A DNA stretch of 64,000 nt, taken from contig JAMXDE010000011.1 in assembly GCA_026770025.1 (NCBI GenBank), positions 1,364,001-1,428,000 on the forward strand, written 5' to 3'. Source of the stretch: Craspedostauros australis. Taxonomy: Eukaryota > Bacillariophyta > Bacillariophyceae > Mastogloiales > Achnanthaceae. How positions within the stretch are numbered: the stretch's first letter is position 1; the number at the start of each line of letters is the position of its first letter. The position numbers and the translations under genes were made by a program. Below, one piece after another: positions 51,217 to 61,946 of this stretch. The notes beneath the pieces are model-generated. The model made no database searches, was not told the origin of the DNA, and saw nothing but the letters and a program-made list of their open reading frames with translations.

Positions 51217-52857
51217 TCACTGTTCGCCGTCAGCGTCGTACTTTTCCCACGGTGCGAATGGGGGGAGCTGTTGTATTTCCTCCTGCAAGTCAGGATTGGG
51301 CGGGGCTGGATTGCTTGGAGCTGACGCAACCGCAGGATGTCCCGCTCTTGCAACAGGCGCGTCGCTGAAAGTCTGTTGATGCTGCAGTGGATCATGATCT
51401 TCCCTAAACCGATTGTTCCGACTGCAACACCCGCTCGTGACAAGTTCGTTTCGAATTGCGGACACGTCAAAAATGACTTGCTGGTTGCTCAGAAGCTCGA
51501 CGGGCGGCGCCGATATCGATGCGGCGTCCGCGTTCTTGTGCGTGCGCGTGTCAAAGACGAAACCGGCATCGATGAGCTTGTCGATGCGCTCCTGGTTGAT
51601 CCTGGCTTTCTTGCCGTCCTTGAATTTCTTGTACTCGCTGCGTTGGCTGTGCACCCACGTGCCGAGGACGGGGTACTTTTGCGGCACGAGCATGTGGCCG
51701 TGCGTCTTTTGGTAGTCGAGGAGCTGCTCGAGGCGGTCATCCCAAGGTCGTTTCGGCACGCTCTGCCGCCGGCGCTGTTCGTTGGTCTGCCAGACGAAAC
51801 CCCACGATGTGAGGCGCGCGATCCATTCGGGCGTGAGATTGGCGGGTCGGCCGGTGCGTTTGGGCGGCTTGGGATCGAGCTTCTTCTGCATGACGTTCTT
51901 GTGCGCCTTGCGCGTGTACCTGACCCAGCTCCCGAGCGCCGAACTGGACGGAGGATCCTGGCGGTGCTTCGTCTTGTACTCGAGCCAGTTCATGGCGCTC
52001 TCCTCGAAGGCAGTGAGGTTGCGCAGATGGAAGTTGAATCCCAGCATGGTGAGACGCTGGATACGCTCTTCCGTGAGGTAGGTCGCCCTGCCCCGTTTGA
52101 AATCCTTCTCGTAATCTTTCCGCAGAGCCTTGGTCCAGTTGAGCAGGGGCGTCTTGGGCAAGCTGGGGACGTTGACATGCCCGTTGATGCGTTTGTATTC
52201 CTCAAGCTCCGCGAACATCTCCTCGAAGGACTTGCCCTTGAAGGGTTTCGGGCCGCGCTTTGGCTTGGTGGCCGACTTTTTGCCACCGCCACAACATCCA
52301 CCCTCGGGACGATGCTTCTTGTGCGCCCGTTCATCGCAGGAGGACGTGACAGATTCGTCCGTGAGAATGACAGGATCTTCAATGAGATGATGCAGCGATT
52401 GGCTGCTGTAGCTGCCCCCGCTGCAACCGCATCCGCATCCACATTGGCAACCGCAACCACGGTTGTAGGTGCTCGGTTCTTTGCCCGTGTTGTTGTCGGA
52501 GGTCTGAGTATCGTTGGTAGCAGGTTTGATGGCGCAAAAACAGCCACCACCGGTTTGAGCAACCGGGGAGGCTGCTTGCATGCGCAGTGGATGCGATGGC
52601 GCGACGTCGATCGGGGACACGGTGTACTCTTCCGCCGCTGATGGAGTCGTAAACTGGATGTAATCCATGGCATCCATGAGAGATGCGCAGAGCCTGTACT
52701 GATCGCTGGCGTCCACGAGAAATTGCTTGCCGTCCTCCCATCTGTAGAAGATGGCCGAGCTGGTGAAGGAAGCGCAGTTGCGGATGGCAAGGATGCTGTG
52801 CTGCTGATCCATTCCCGCGGATGCGTGCATGGGCTGCATGCTTGCGACTGCCGCCAT
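51217..52857 (-). CDS. Helicase-associated (HA) domain protein without helicase, three HA repeats
   Basis: Intronless, 546 aa, ATG at 52857. Three helicase-associated modules of about 65-75 residues stand in a row: about 206-275 (FEEMFAELEEYKRINGHVNV ... LNWTKALRKDYEK), 283-358 (WLEYKTKHRQDPPS ... LGSWVRYTRKAHKN) and 372-440 (LLDYQKTHGHMLVP ... LGTWVHSQRSEYKK). Each ends in the usual R...L...GF.W/F. HA repeats occur at the end of bacterial helicases and, freestanding, in large families in diatoms and other algae; a DNA-binding role is inferred. Ahead of them is a Cys-Gly run (RGCGCQCGCGCGCSGG, about residue 135) and a basic segment (KKHRPEGGCCGGGKK), which could bind metal. Transcription regulation is a common guess for such proteins but unproven. 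Confidence 0.82.
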   Translation of the reverse strand: MAAVASMQPMHASAGMDQQHSILAIRNCASFTSSAIFYRWEDGKQFLVDASDQYRLCASLMDAMDYIQFTTPSAAEEYTVSPIDVAPSHPLRMQAASPVAQTGGGCFCAIKPATNDTQTSDNNTGKEPSTYNRGCGCQCGCGCGCSGGSYSSQSLHHLIEDPVILTDESVTSSCDERAHKKHRPEGGCCGGGKKSATKPKRGPKPFKGKSFEEMFAELEEYKRINGHVNVPSLPKTPLLNWTKALRKDYEKDFKRGRATYLTEERIQRLTMLGFNFHLRNLTAFEESAMNWLEYKTKHRQDPPSSSALGSWVRYTRKAHKNVMQKKLDPKPPKRTGRPANLTPEWIARLTSWGFVWQTNEQRRRQSVPKRPWDDRLEQLLDYQKTHGHMLVPQKYPVLGTWVHSQRSEYKKFKDGKKARINQERIDKLIDAGFVFDTRTHKNADAASISAPPVELLSNQQVIFDVSAIRNELVTSGCCSRNNRFREDHDPLQHQQTFSDAPVARAGHPAVASAPSNPAPPNPDLQEEIQQLPPFAPWEKYDADGEQ

Positions 52858-54057
52858 GCTGTTCGTTGTGGCTGCTTCTGTCTGCTTGTGGCTGCAAGTG
52901 CAACAGCGAAATGCGAGTGCGTAGTATTATAGCGTGATACGATAGATACTTGCTCAAGTTGCGTGTGCTCGTATCCTGTTCACACGAACTATCTGTGCGA
53001 CACTGTAACTACTACTACAACTGTTGCTGCTGTTGTGCTGCTGCTGTTGTGCTGCTGCTGGTACTCTATTGACAGTGAAGGCTGTTCTATCGCGATCTCC
53101 CACTGTGAAAGTGCAGCCAAGAGCTGAAAGCGGCAGGTCCTGTGGTGGAATCCCTCGAATCTCAATCCTGGAGGAAGCCTTTCGTGTTCGTCTTGGTTGT
53201 GCGTCTTCTTGGGATGGTGGTTGCTCTCTCGTTGCTTGGTTGTTGCTTTCTTGAATAGCAACCGACTCTGGATCATGCAATGCAGTGTTATTCGTTCTAT
53301 GATGGTGTCAGCAGAATGCCCGTAGTCGTATGGTACCAATAGAATGAAAGACAAGAAGAGAGTGTCCAGAGGGAGCGATCGATCAAACGAGATGGACAAA
53401 CAACAATCCACAAGACCAGAATGATGATCGGATGAACATGCCCATGATGACGGTGATGACAACAGAATGGAAGGCGGAGACGAGGAAGTTACTGTTGACT
53501 TGTGCGGTGGGAAAGCGCACAATCGAGACAACAACACGCAGACTACCCACACATCAAAGTAGCCAGCGTTGCTGACCACAACCAACCAATGGTATTCCCC
53601 CATTCGTGATCAGCTGTCCGTTTGTGTCTTTTTTGTTAAGTCTATCGGTGGATGACGTTCTGTTTCAAGTCGCATGTGACATGATGCCCAGTGAGTTTCC
53701 ACTTTTTCGTTTCCACGACTCCTCAGTCACAAGCGCCCACACATCATTGGCGCGTTGGTTAGCGTTCGTGAGGATCACAACATCCACGATGACCGATGTC
53801 GGCATTTCTCATTCTCGAGACAAATCGAAACAGGAGACATGTGACAACTGCTTCCCTCATTCCACTCTGAAGCTCTGACACGAGTACGACTATGGTACGA
53901 CTACTACACTCTCATCGCCAGCAGCATCGTCGTTGCTGATCGACTTGATTGCCAGAGACAGCGGGGTGGCACTGGGCTATCACGCGCATCATCGGCGGAC
54001 ACGAGGTGGAGGAGGACAAGCCACATTCTCCCACCAGCAGCGACGCACAACCACACG
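52858..54057. promoter_or_regulatory. Divergent intergenic region, HA protein / sulfotransferase-like
   Basis: 1.2 kb. A CTG/TTG trinucleotide-rich repeat spans about 53022-53063. Small frames on both strands lack domains. It should hold the promoters of both flanking genes. Confidence 0.45.
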
Positions 54058-55410
54058 ATGGACCCTCCACCACCCAAGCGGCTCGTCCTCTTCGCGGGCC
54101 CCCACAAATCCGCATCCTCCTCGGTGCAGGAGTTCTTCATGCGCCATGCCTCGAATCGACGCAAGAAGCACGCGCAGCTTCAGGATTGGACATGGCCGTT
54201 CAACCCGCGCGTCCGCAGCTTCTTGCCGCGCAAGGGCTTTGCGCCGCTCATCGTGGAACACGACAACGTGGAACTGCGCGAGACCATCTACACTCGTCTG
54301 CGCGATGCCTTCAACGAGACCAACGTCATCTTCGGATCGGAAGAGTTCGATCGATTCGGCCCGTGTCCGTGGTCGCATCGCAACGCGACGTCGGTCATCG
54401 CGGAGATCGTCGACATGCTGCAGCCGCAGGATTTCACGATCGTCATCAACTACCGCCTGCCGCGGTATGAGCAATGGATCTCGATCTGGAAGCAGCTGAC
54501 GCGAACGAGGCCGATTCCATACCGCGAGTATCTGTGTAAGGACGACATCCGCACGTGGGAGTACCTCGACGCCGTTGCGAATCCGTTGGGGTTGGCGCAC
54601 GAGCTGCGACGCAACGGATGGAGGGTGCGGTTGGTGGACATGTCGGGCGTGGCGCAAGCCAACTTGGATGTCGCCAACGTCGTTGCTTGCGAAGTGCTGC
54701 ATGCGAAATGTCACGATAACGGGTGGTTGGTGGATGCCGATCAGCAGATCCTGCAGAACAAGAAGACGGGCAATCCGGAGCTGACGCCGACGCAGTTGCA
54801 GGAGATTGAGGAGCTGCTATTGCGGCGCGATTGCATCTACAAGGACATGCTGGAAAACGACCCGGGTTTCGACGTGCTGCATCGACATGGCCTTTGGACA
54901 AGGTGCGATTCCTTTGCGATGGACGGTCGGCAGCACGCGGCATCGCGCAATACGGATGTCTTCTTGAACAAGCTGCGCGAACAGGTCGGCTGCGCGAGGG
55001 ATCTGCCAGCGTCGATGATGCAAGGAGAAGAAGTATCGGTGTCAGATCATGCCGACGGCGTGCAACACGGTTCACAAACTCACCCGTTGTATGTTGAGCA
55101 TGACTCACGGCAGCAACAGCAACAACAACAACAACAACAACAACAACAAGAGCGACAACAGCACCAGCGCCAGGATAGAAGCCACACCCAGCTACTTCCA
55201 CCGATCAACAATGGTCATCACGATCCTGTAGACGCAATCAGCAACGTTGGCTTGGATGACGCTCATCTCCATTTCGTTGCTACGGCGCAGCAGCTACTGC
55301 TCATGGCGTTGATGATATCCACATGCGCACTGTGGTACTGGAAGCATCGCAGAAAACGAATCAGCCGAAGCGGAGGCATACGCAAGGTCCGAGGCCAAAG
55401 TTGGAAGTAG
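54058..55410 (+). CDS. Sulfotransferase-like protein with C-terminal membrane anchor
   Basis: Intronless, 450 aa. The start ATG 54058 is followed almost at once by a P-loop-like strand LVLFAGPHKSASSSVQEFF (residues 9-27). This resembles the 5'-phosphosulfate loop (GPHKTGTTS-like) of PAPS-dependent sulfotransferases. Strands FTIVINYRLPRYEQWISIWKQ (about 126-146) fit the 3'-phosphate region (R...W/S). No signal peptide precedes the domain. A poly-Gln run lies at about 350-372, and a single hydrophobic segment (QLLLMALMISTCALWYW, about 413-430) is followed by a basic end KHRRKRISRS. Membrane insertion by the tail would leave the catalytic part in the cytosol, unlike Golgi sulfotransferases. Acceptor unknown. 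Confidence 0.7.
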   Translation: MDPPPPKRLVLFAGPHKSASSSVQEFFMRHASNRRKKHAQLQDWTWPFNPRVRSFLPRKGFAPLIVEHDNVELRETIYTRLRDAFNETNVIFGSEEFDRFGPCPWSHRNATSVIAEIVDMLQPQDFTIVINYRLPRYEQWISIWKQLTRTRPIPYREYLCKDDIRTWEYLDAVANPLGLAHELRRNGWRVRLVDMSGVAQANLDVANVVACEVLHAKCHDNGWLVDADQQILQNKKTGNPELTPTQLQEIEELLLRRDCIYKDMLENDPGFDVLHRHGLWTRCDSFAMDGRQHAASRNTDVFLNKLREQVGCARDLPASMMQGEEVSVSDHADGVQHGSQTHPLYVEHDSRQQQQQQQQQQQQQERQQHQRQDRSHTQLLPPINNGHHDPVDAISNVGLDDAHLHFVATAQQLLLMALMISTCALWYWKHRRKRISRSGGIRKVRGQSWK

Positions 55411-55878
55411 AATAGAACAGAATAGGACCAACGGAGTGAGCAATAAGCCCATAGAATATCACTCTTCTGTGTCTGACCATTGTGTGTCTCTGCCTTTCGG
55501 CCCCAATCGAAGACACAATGAGTATTGAGTCTCATGTATCTATCTTTGTTTCGATAGACTACAAGAAATGATCCGATGATGCCAATCATGAATCCATCAA
55601 AGACGAACGCAAGGCATCCACATCCACACAACGTGCTCCGCGCAAACAAACTGCCGATGTTTCTGATCGGTTGTTGTACAAGGAAGAGTACGCAGACCCT
55701 TTTCTTCGACACTTCGATTCCCCACAAGGAGGCACCTTCAGGAAAGAAGAGAAAGCTAGAGGGACTGAGAGCAGCAACAACAACTAACCCCACTGCCAAT
55801 ACATAGAGAGTAGGCAAAACCCACACCAACACGCGACCATTGACAATCACCAAAGCCAAGCTAAGTCAAGCCATCATC
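55411..55878. promoter_or_regulatory. Promoter region of the DUF4239 gene
   Basis: 468 bp between two head-to-tail genes. CAATAC lies at 55797-55802, about 75 bases ahead of the start codon. No gene seen. Confidence 0.4.
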
Positions 55879-57663
55879 ATGAGAGGATCCAACAACACCA
55901 TCAACAGAACATCGCAGCGGTTGGCACTGCGATTGCCAGTGATGCTGCTGGCGATCGTCGCGATGCTGAGCGCCAACTGCGACGCCTTCTCACCGCAGCA
56001 TTCCAGACTCAACCTGCGCAACATCCTGCCGCGTGCCATCCGTACCATCCGTCATTCCTCCATCGATGGCAAGAAGCCCAACATGGCCGAACAGTTCGGC
56101 TCCTCGCTGTCGCAGTCCGTCGCCACCAAGGTCGGACGCAAGTACGAGAATGGAGTGCGGCCCGTCACGGATCGCGTCAAGACCAACCTCATCACGTTGG
56201 TGCGCGTGGGATTGCCATCGCTCTTCGCGGGCGTCGTGGGATATCTCGTCTTCCCGGCCCTGTCCATGTCGTTGGCGACCCTGATGAATGACGCCGGTGT
56301 CTTCACGGTGCTGTCGACGGATTCGTCGCAGTTCGTGCAGAACTTCCTCACCGTGGCGGGTCTTTTGTTCAGCATTCTGTGAGTACTTCCATGCTATCCG
56401 ATGTTTCATATTATATCTGGAATGGATGTGTACTCTGGCGTGTGCAACGAGTGCTTTGATTGCACCGTTCAAGGAAGAAGTTGCAATTGGTTGTTTGCAT
56501 TTTCACCATGTACAACAGTGTCTGGCTGAGACCATGAACACCCGACTATGCCAAATAGAGGATGTAGAGATGAATCCTCTTCGTCACATCTTGCAACAAC
56601 TTTCGTCTCACTGACTCGCTTGCTTTCTTGCAACATGAACACTCAATTACGCAATGACCACAACAACAACAACCATATTTACGCAACGACAGGACGGGCC
56701 AAACGTACTACTTCTTGTACCAGCAACAGGAGATGGTGTACTACGCCCTCTTCAACGAAGTCACGGAGGCCAAGTCCCTTCTGGAGCAAGTCGCGTTGGT
56801 CTGCCAAGGCCGAGCCATGTACCGCAAGGTCCTGTCCTCCATCAGCACCTACGTCAAGGAGGATCTCAAAAAGCTGCAATCCGACCCCGCCGTCCTCCTC
56901 AGCGCCCGACCCGTCGATGATCCCCTCGAGTCTATCATGTACATGACCAGCGTCGGCGTGCCATCCACGGTCTACGAGACGGTCCGGAGTTTGCGACAAG
57001 CACGTGCCGGTCGGCTGGGGGCCCTGCAACGCAAGTTGCCGAAGGTGCACATGGTGCTGCTGTGGATCCTAGCGGCCATCGAGCTGGTCAGCTTCCCCTT
57101 GCTGGGTGCCGGAACGCAGACGCTGGGAGGATACAACCTTCTCACCGTCGAAGGATGCTTGTTCGGAGTCATGACGGCAGGTATCGTCATGACCTTGCGG
57201 GTGAGTACCTGTGTTGTGTCGTTCAATCGTTGCATCAGCATGAATCGGAATTGAATGAAGTAGTGCAGTGCAGTGCAGTGCGTTGCACTGGAACGTGTTT
57301 GATTCAGAGAGGAATTTCAACGAACAAGAGAGAATGAGGATGTGGCCATCTCTCACACACACGATTACGTCCATCGCGAACACTTGCCAACATGTTTGAA
57401 TTCCATGTTTGCCTATTCTCATTTTCTTCCTCACTTAAATGCTCCAACACATGCCATCGTCGTTGTCTCAGGTTGTGGGCGAATTGTGGAGACCGGCCGG
57501 GGGTGCCTACAATGTCGACAACGTCCTCAACGTCATGGTGCGTGGCCTTGAGGATGAATTGGAGGCCCGCATGGCTGGCGGCGAGGTCTATGGTTCTACA
57601 GGACGTTACCCATCACCTGCCATCGATCTCACCAACGTCAAGAAGACGGACGACACAAAGTGA
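55879..57663 (+). CDS. Plastid-targeted DUF4239 (bestrophin-like) membrane protein
   Basis: Three exons: 55879-56378, 56693-57200 and 57472-57663. Donors are both GTGAGT; the phases are 2 and 0; the product is 399 aa. The start is the ATG at 55879; the frame upstream begins with TTG. A signal peptide (LPVMLLAIVAMLSANCDAFSP) with CDAF marks complex-plastid import. Splicing restores LTGQTYYFLYQQQEMVYYALFNEV and LRVVGELWRPAGGAYNVD, both characteristic of DUF4239 proteins. About four membrane segments are seen: VGLPSLFAGVVGYLVFPAL, FLTVAGLLFSILTG, VLLWILAAIELVSFPLL and EGCLFGVMTAGIVM, with a long helical loop between the second and third. The family is related to bestrophin-like anion channels; in the thylakoid or envelope it may move ions, which is inferred. 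Confidence 0.87.
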
Positions 57664-57973
57664 ATGGATGCAAGAGTAGTGTAGTTCCGCCACCGATACA
57701 TGAGCACTCTCCAAGAATTGGATGCACACATGAGTTGATGCATGCACTGACAATTGCTAACACGTTGAGTACATAGCAGTACAATCGCTAAGTAGCATAC
57801 TTTGTCTTCAATGTTCAGCGTTATCAGAGCGATGAATTGTTGTTGGTGTTGATGTTGATAGGATTGGATGTAGTATTGATTTTGGTATTGTATGATTTGG
57901 TATTGACCACGGTGTGGATGTGATGATCAGCGAGTTGGCAGTGACCGTGTTGTTTGAAAGAAGTGTTCCACTC
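57664..57973. other. Convergent intergenic region
   Basis: 310 bp between the DUF4239 and NadA 3' ends, AT-rich with repeated GATGTTGATTGG-like words. No gene seen. Confidence 0.5.
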
Positions 57974-60310
57974 CTACTGCCGCTGAACTTTGTTGGTCAA
58001 CTCTTCCGGCAGGCACTTGTTCTGCATGAGACTCCTCATGTACACGATGGATTCTGTTCCCAGATCAATGGCATCCACGCCATTGATCGTCTTTCCCTTC
58101 AGCCGGTTGGGTGGCAGATGCTCGAACAGAACGCGCTCGTCCCGCGGTGATCCGTCCTCCCGCTGCTGCGTGCGTTCCACCATGTTCAGGATGTTCTCCA
58201 CCGTCTCGAGGCTGTTCATTTTCATGAAGGGACAGGTCGCGCAGCCTCCGGATGTGGAACATCCTTCTCCGCCGCTGACGCCCGGCACGATGGTGAGGCC
58301 GTCGATGGCCTCCTGCTCATCGACCGACGTGACGGCCTCGGCAGCGACCGGGAATATTATCTCCACCTCGATGGCCGAGTTCGTCGCCGTCTCGCTGTCG
58401 AGTATGTCCTGCACGTTCTTGACGATGGATGTGACCATGCCGGCCTCCGTGCCGAGGATGAATTTCAGTTTCTGCGGTGACGTCGTGGTCGGGGCCGATT
58501 CCGAGGCCGTCTTCACCTTGCGGGTGATGAAGTTGAGGATGTCGGCTGTGGAACCCACGACGCCCTTATCGTCAAGCGACTTTTCCATGGCAATTTCGAA
58601 GACATCGCCGGGCACTTCGAGGTGCGCCGTCATGAAGCAGTCATTGTAATTGTCCCGCACGGTCTGCGCGACCTCCGCCCCGAACATGTGATGCACGATG
58701 CAATTACCTTCGGGGAATACGACGAGGTTGTCTCGCAGACGCTGCAGGGATTCGTTGTTGTGGCTGGCGTGGAGGTCGGACGCAATTTTGGCATCGTCCC
58801 AACCAGGATTTTGAATGACGGTGTCCAACAGCGTTTGCAGATTTAGGCCCATGTACGTGTCTGGGCCGTAGAGGATGCGGATGTCAGGCACCTGCACAGA
58901 TGCCTGCAGGATGGTTTGCAGGACGTTGGAGGATGTGCATGTGATGGTGGGCACAGCGGAGGAGCTGATGGCCTTCGTTTCGAGGCTGGTGTTGATGTAG
59001 ACGACGTGCAGGCAGGGTTGGTCCTTGTCGGACTCCGTTTGGAGCCATGCTTTGTAGGAGTCCCGCTCCGCCGATTCTGCGAGAGAGCACCCGATGGCCT
59101 GCGACGTCGCCCTGTAAACGGGGACGTGGCCGTAGCCGTTCTTCGACATGATGGCGGCGACGCTCTCTGACATGAAGTCGACCCCCAAGCAGGTGACAGA
59201 CGTTGTCCCCGTCTTGCACATGTTTACGGCCATGTCGCCCATCTTGAGCGAGTCGGCGATGCCCACTCTGTCATTCAAATCTGGATGGGAGTGCTTGACG
59301 GCCTGCAGGATGCCCTGCAGTTCCACGTCCATGTAGTAGTGCGCTACGATGCCCATGTCCGTCCGCAGCATCGCATCTCGGATGGTGGCGACGGCGTCCG
59401 GGTCTGGATTGAGAAACTGCACCAGGGAGGCATTGCAGATGGAGATTGTGAAAAGAGGTAGCGAGATGGTGGAAGAAGAGGAACGTGATTGGTATTGTGC
59501 CATACGTGTACGTACGTTGTTGAGAGAATGTCAGTTGGAGAACAATTGAGAGAACAAGTCGTAGGTACGATGGTACGTCACGCATGAAAATCAACCACAA
59601 AGTGACTACCCAACGTGCACGAATGTCCGATGTGAAGATCTCGCAACATGACCAATAGTGATGATCAAATGAACAATGATCATCCACCAGCAGATCCGCT
59701 GCGACAAGCTTGCTCGTTATCACACTGCGGTTCCCATCGCACCTGAACGACTTGAAATGCACAGCTTGGCATATGACGGCGCTACCCCCTCAGACATCTG
59801 CCACAGAATAGATAATGAAAGCGGTAGCTGAAAGGCATGGCAATAAACTGCACTACAGTGCGCTGCAATGATGATTGCACCGATGTTGTGTCTCACCTCT
59901 GCCTGTGCCTCTGCAAATTCGCCCTGGGCCGCAACAGATCGATTGGCACCGAGTATTATGGATGGGAACCCTTCGATGGACTGGCCGTATGGCGCCGTTG
60001 CAGCCACCGAGCTCTCGTATCGGTTGCCTCCTTGCATTGGTTTGGGTGTATGAATTGATCCCAACCTTGTTCTTGTCTCATCTCGTGCGGTTTGCATCGA
60101 AAGGGATGAGAACGGGTTGGAGTATGTGGTGTTGCAGTTGAACGATGAAGCTGATCTTGACATGGGCGATGTTGGCATTTGTGCTGTTGTCGAAGCAGAC
60201 AGCGATGGCAACAAACACGCCGCCCTGCTGATATGATGACGCTCCACTCTTGATGAGAGTGAGGCGGTTCTGGCCGATGGCCGAAGCAAGGAAGCAGCGT
60301 ATCGGTTCAT
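57974..60310 (-). CDS. nadA: Quinolinate synthase (NadA)
   Basis: Exons 59897-60310 and 57974-59416 join in phase 0 (donor GTGAGA, acceptor GGTGCAG) to give 618 aa. Splicing produces GEFAEAQAEFLNPDPD, the normal entry of eukaryotic NadA; exon 2 alone would start inside the domain. Motifs: GIVAHYYMDVELQG, ADSLKMGD, CLGVDFMSES, ITCTSSNV and GTEAGM. The 4Fe-4S ligands are likely the Cys in TCLGV, ITCTS and GGCATCPFMKMN. The enzyme condenses iminoaspartate with dihydroxyacetone phosphate to quinolinate in NAD synthesis. The first 40 residues (MNRYAASLLRPSARTASLSS) are Arg/Ser rich without acid, so an organelle, probably the mitochondrion, is predicted. Unlike plant enzymes there is no SufE domain. 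The L-aspartate oxidase partner is not in the window. Confidence 0.94.
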
Positions 60311-61946
60311 GATCTTGTATCAATGTCTTGAAATGCTGTATGGTATCCTTGTATTGCCCGTCGCTTGCTGCTGTACTTGCTGCTGTCCTTTCCTTTCCTT
60401 TCCTTGCCTGATTGGTTTGGTCTTTGATTAACTCTGGACCAAATCTAGATGCTTCAGTGTGGCAGAATGAGATGTGGCTTGTTTCCGATGCCTGCCTTGT
60501 GCAGAAAGGGTCTGTTGGGATGAATGAGTATCAGTATAATGCAATGCTTCAACGAATGTGTGGATGAAGAGGAGCGTTGCCTTCCTTCTTCGTTGTGCTT
60601 CGATGTGTCTCGTTGTATTTTGTTTCAACTTGACTTGTTCTTTGTCAGAGTCCGAGTATCGGCGTTGTTGATGATCGCTGATGTTCGGAGAAGGGTTTTT
60701 TGCCGATTCCTTCGTTGACCTCGTCTCTGGTTTGCCTCCGATCCTTTGGAGTGCCTGCACTCGCTTCTTCGCAACTATTATGTTGGAATAGTATCGTATT
60801 GTACAGTTTGTATTGTTCTGGTCTACTGCTTCATCCAAGCACTCATCCAGTGTAGAGTAATAGTGTGTCTGTAAGAGAGTGTCGTGGACGGTATCGGTCA
60901 AGAGGACTTCAACACGCGAAGTCCAGATTTGCGCACCTCAGGTTGGCGTCGAGAATGCAAATGCAGATGCTGATGCTGATGTTGGAGCTGACGTTGGGGC
61001 TGAAGCTGAAGCTGTTGTCGTTGTTGCAGTTGATCCGTTTCTGCTCTCCTGTTGCGCCGTCCTGTCACTTGGTTGCATCTTCGTGCGTCGCGTACGACTA
61101 CACTTCAGAAGAGCAACCAACCGCGACATCTTGCGCATTTTCCCTCCGTGGCCAACCACCAAACTCAAGGAAGAAGAACATCTTGACAGCATCCACTCAC
61201 TCCGGTGATTTGCTTGGTTGTCATCTTGCTCACGTGAGTGTCGGTCTCAGGACAGACGATGTCATCTGTCGAATCCAGTCAGTCCTTCGTTCATCCGGTG
61301 CGAACTTCGTGTGATCAATCGGTTTCGCCCGTCCGCCATCCGCTGGTTCGGTTTCGTCTTCGATTGGTTCGATTGCGTGACACGTCATGACATCAGTCAT
61401 GATTGAAAACACGCTCGAGACGTTGGTCACACCACAAAACGTGCACAGAACACAACGTGGATGAAAAAGAGTTCAACCACCACCAAAGAAACGCAATCGT
61501 TCGCAGGCATCATCCGCCTTTCGCGGCATCAACCTCTACAGCAACAACCACAACCACAACCACAACAGCAACAGTAAGAGGAACATCACCAGCACCTCTC
61601 CAGAGAGCGAGAGAGAGAGAGGGGAAGACGAAATTGCAGCAGCATCTGCAAGAGGACGCACGATTGATCATCTTCACAGCAACCCGTTTCATACCATCAG
61701 ATCCTGGAACAGCAAGGAACGACGCAGATTGGAGAAAAGAAGATCACCAAGCGTCACGTCCCATCGTATCCGATTTCATTCTTTCCCTCTCCCTCCGCTT
61801 GCCTTTTCGTGCCGCATCGTGTGACACACAAGGAACAGGAGACGTTCTTCACACAAACATTGCTCAAGAGTGCAGATCTGCGTATTACTTCGAAAAGAGA
61901 GTTGAGTTGAGTTGAGTCGAGTACTCTATAGCAGATTACGAGCACA
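60311..61946. promoter_or_regulatory. Divergent intergenic region, NadA / SLC10A7-like
   Basis: 1.64 kb. GTATTG at 60351-60356 (CAATAC on the NadA strand) lies about 45 bases before its ATG. Simple repeats: CTTTC (about 60388-60408), GATGCT (about 60963-60985), CAACCA (about 61545-61576) and GA (about 61607-61621). Frames here begin with TTG or are compositional only. GAGTACTC lies at 61919, 21 bases before the transporter ATG. Confidence 0.45.

Noticed and set aside
60428-60901. Minus-strand frame of 157 codons upstream of NadA
   Set aside because: It starts with TTG, has no internal ATG early on and no recognisable domain.
61403-61915. Plus-strand frame of 170 codons before the SLC10A7-like gene
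   Set aside because: It starts with TTG, is driven by CAACCA and GA repeats, and most likely lies in the promoter or 5' leader.
13490-61926. Palindrome GAGTACTC at 13490, 50889 and 61919
   Set aside because: About one copy is expected by chance in 64 kb. Three copies without fixed position relative to genes is weak.
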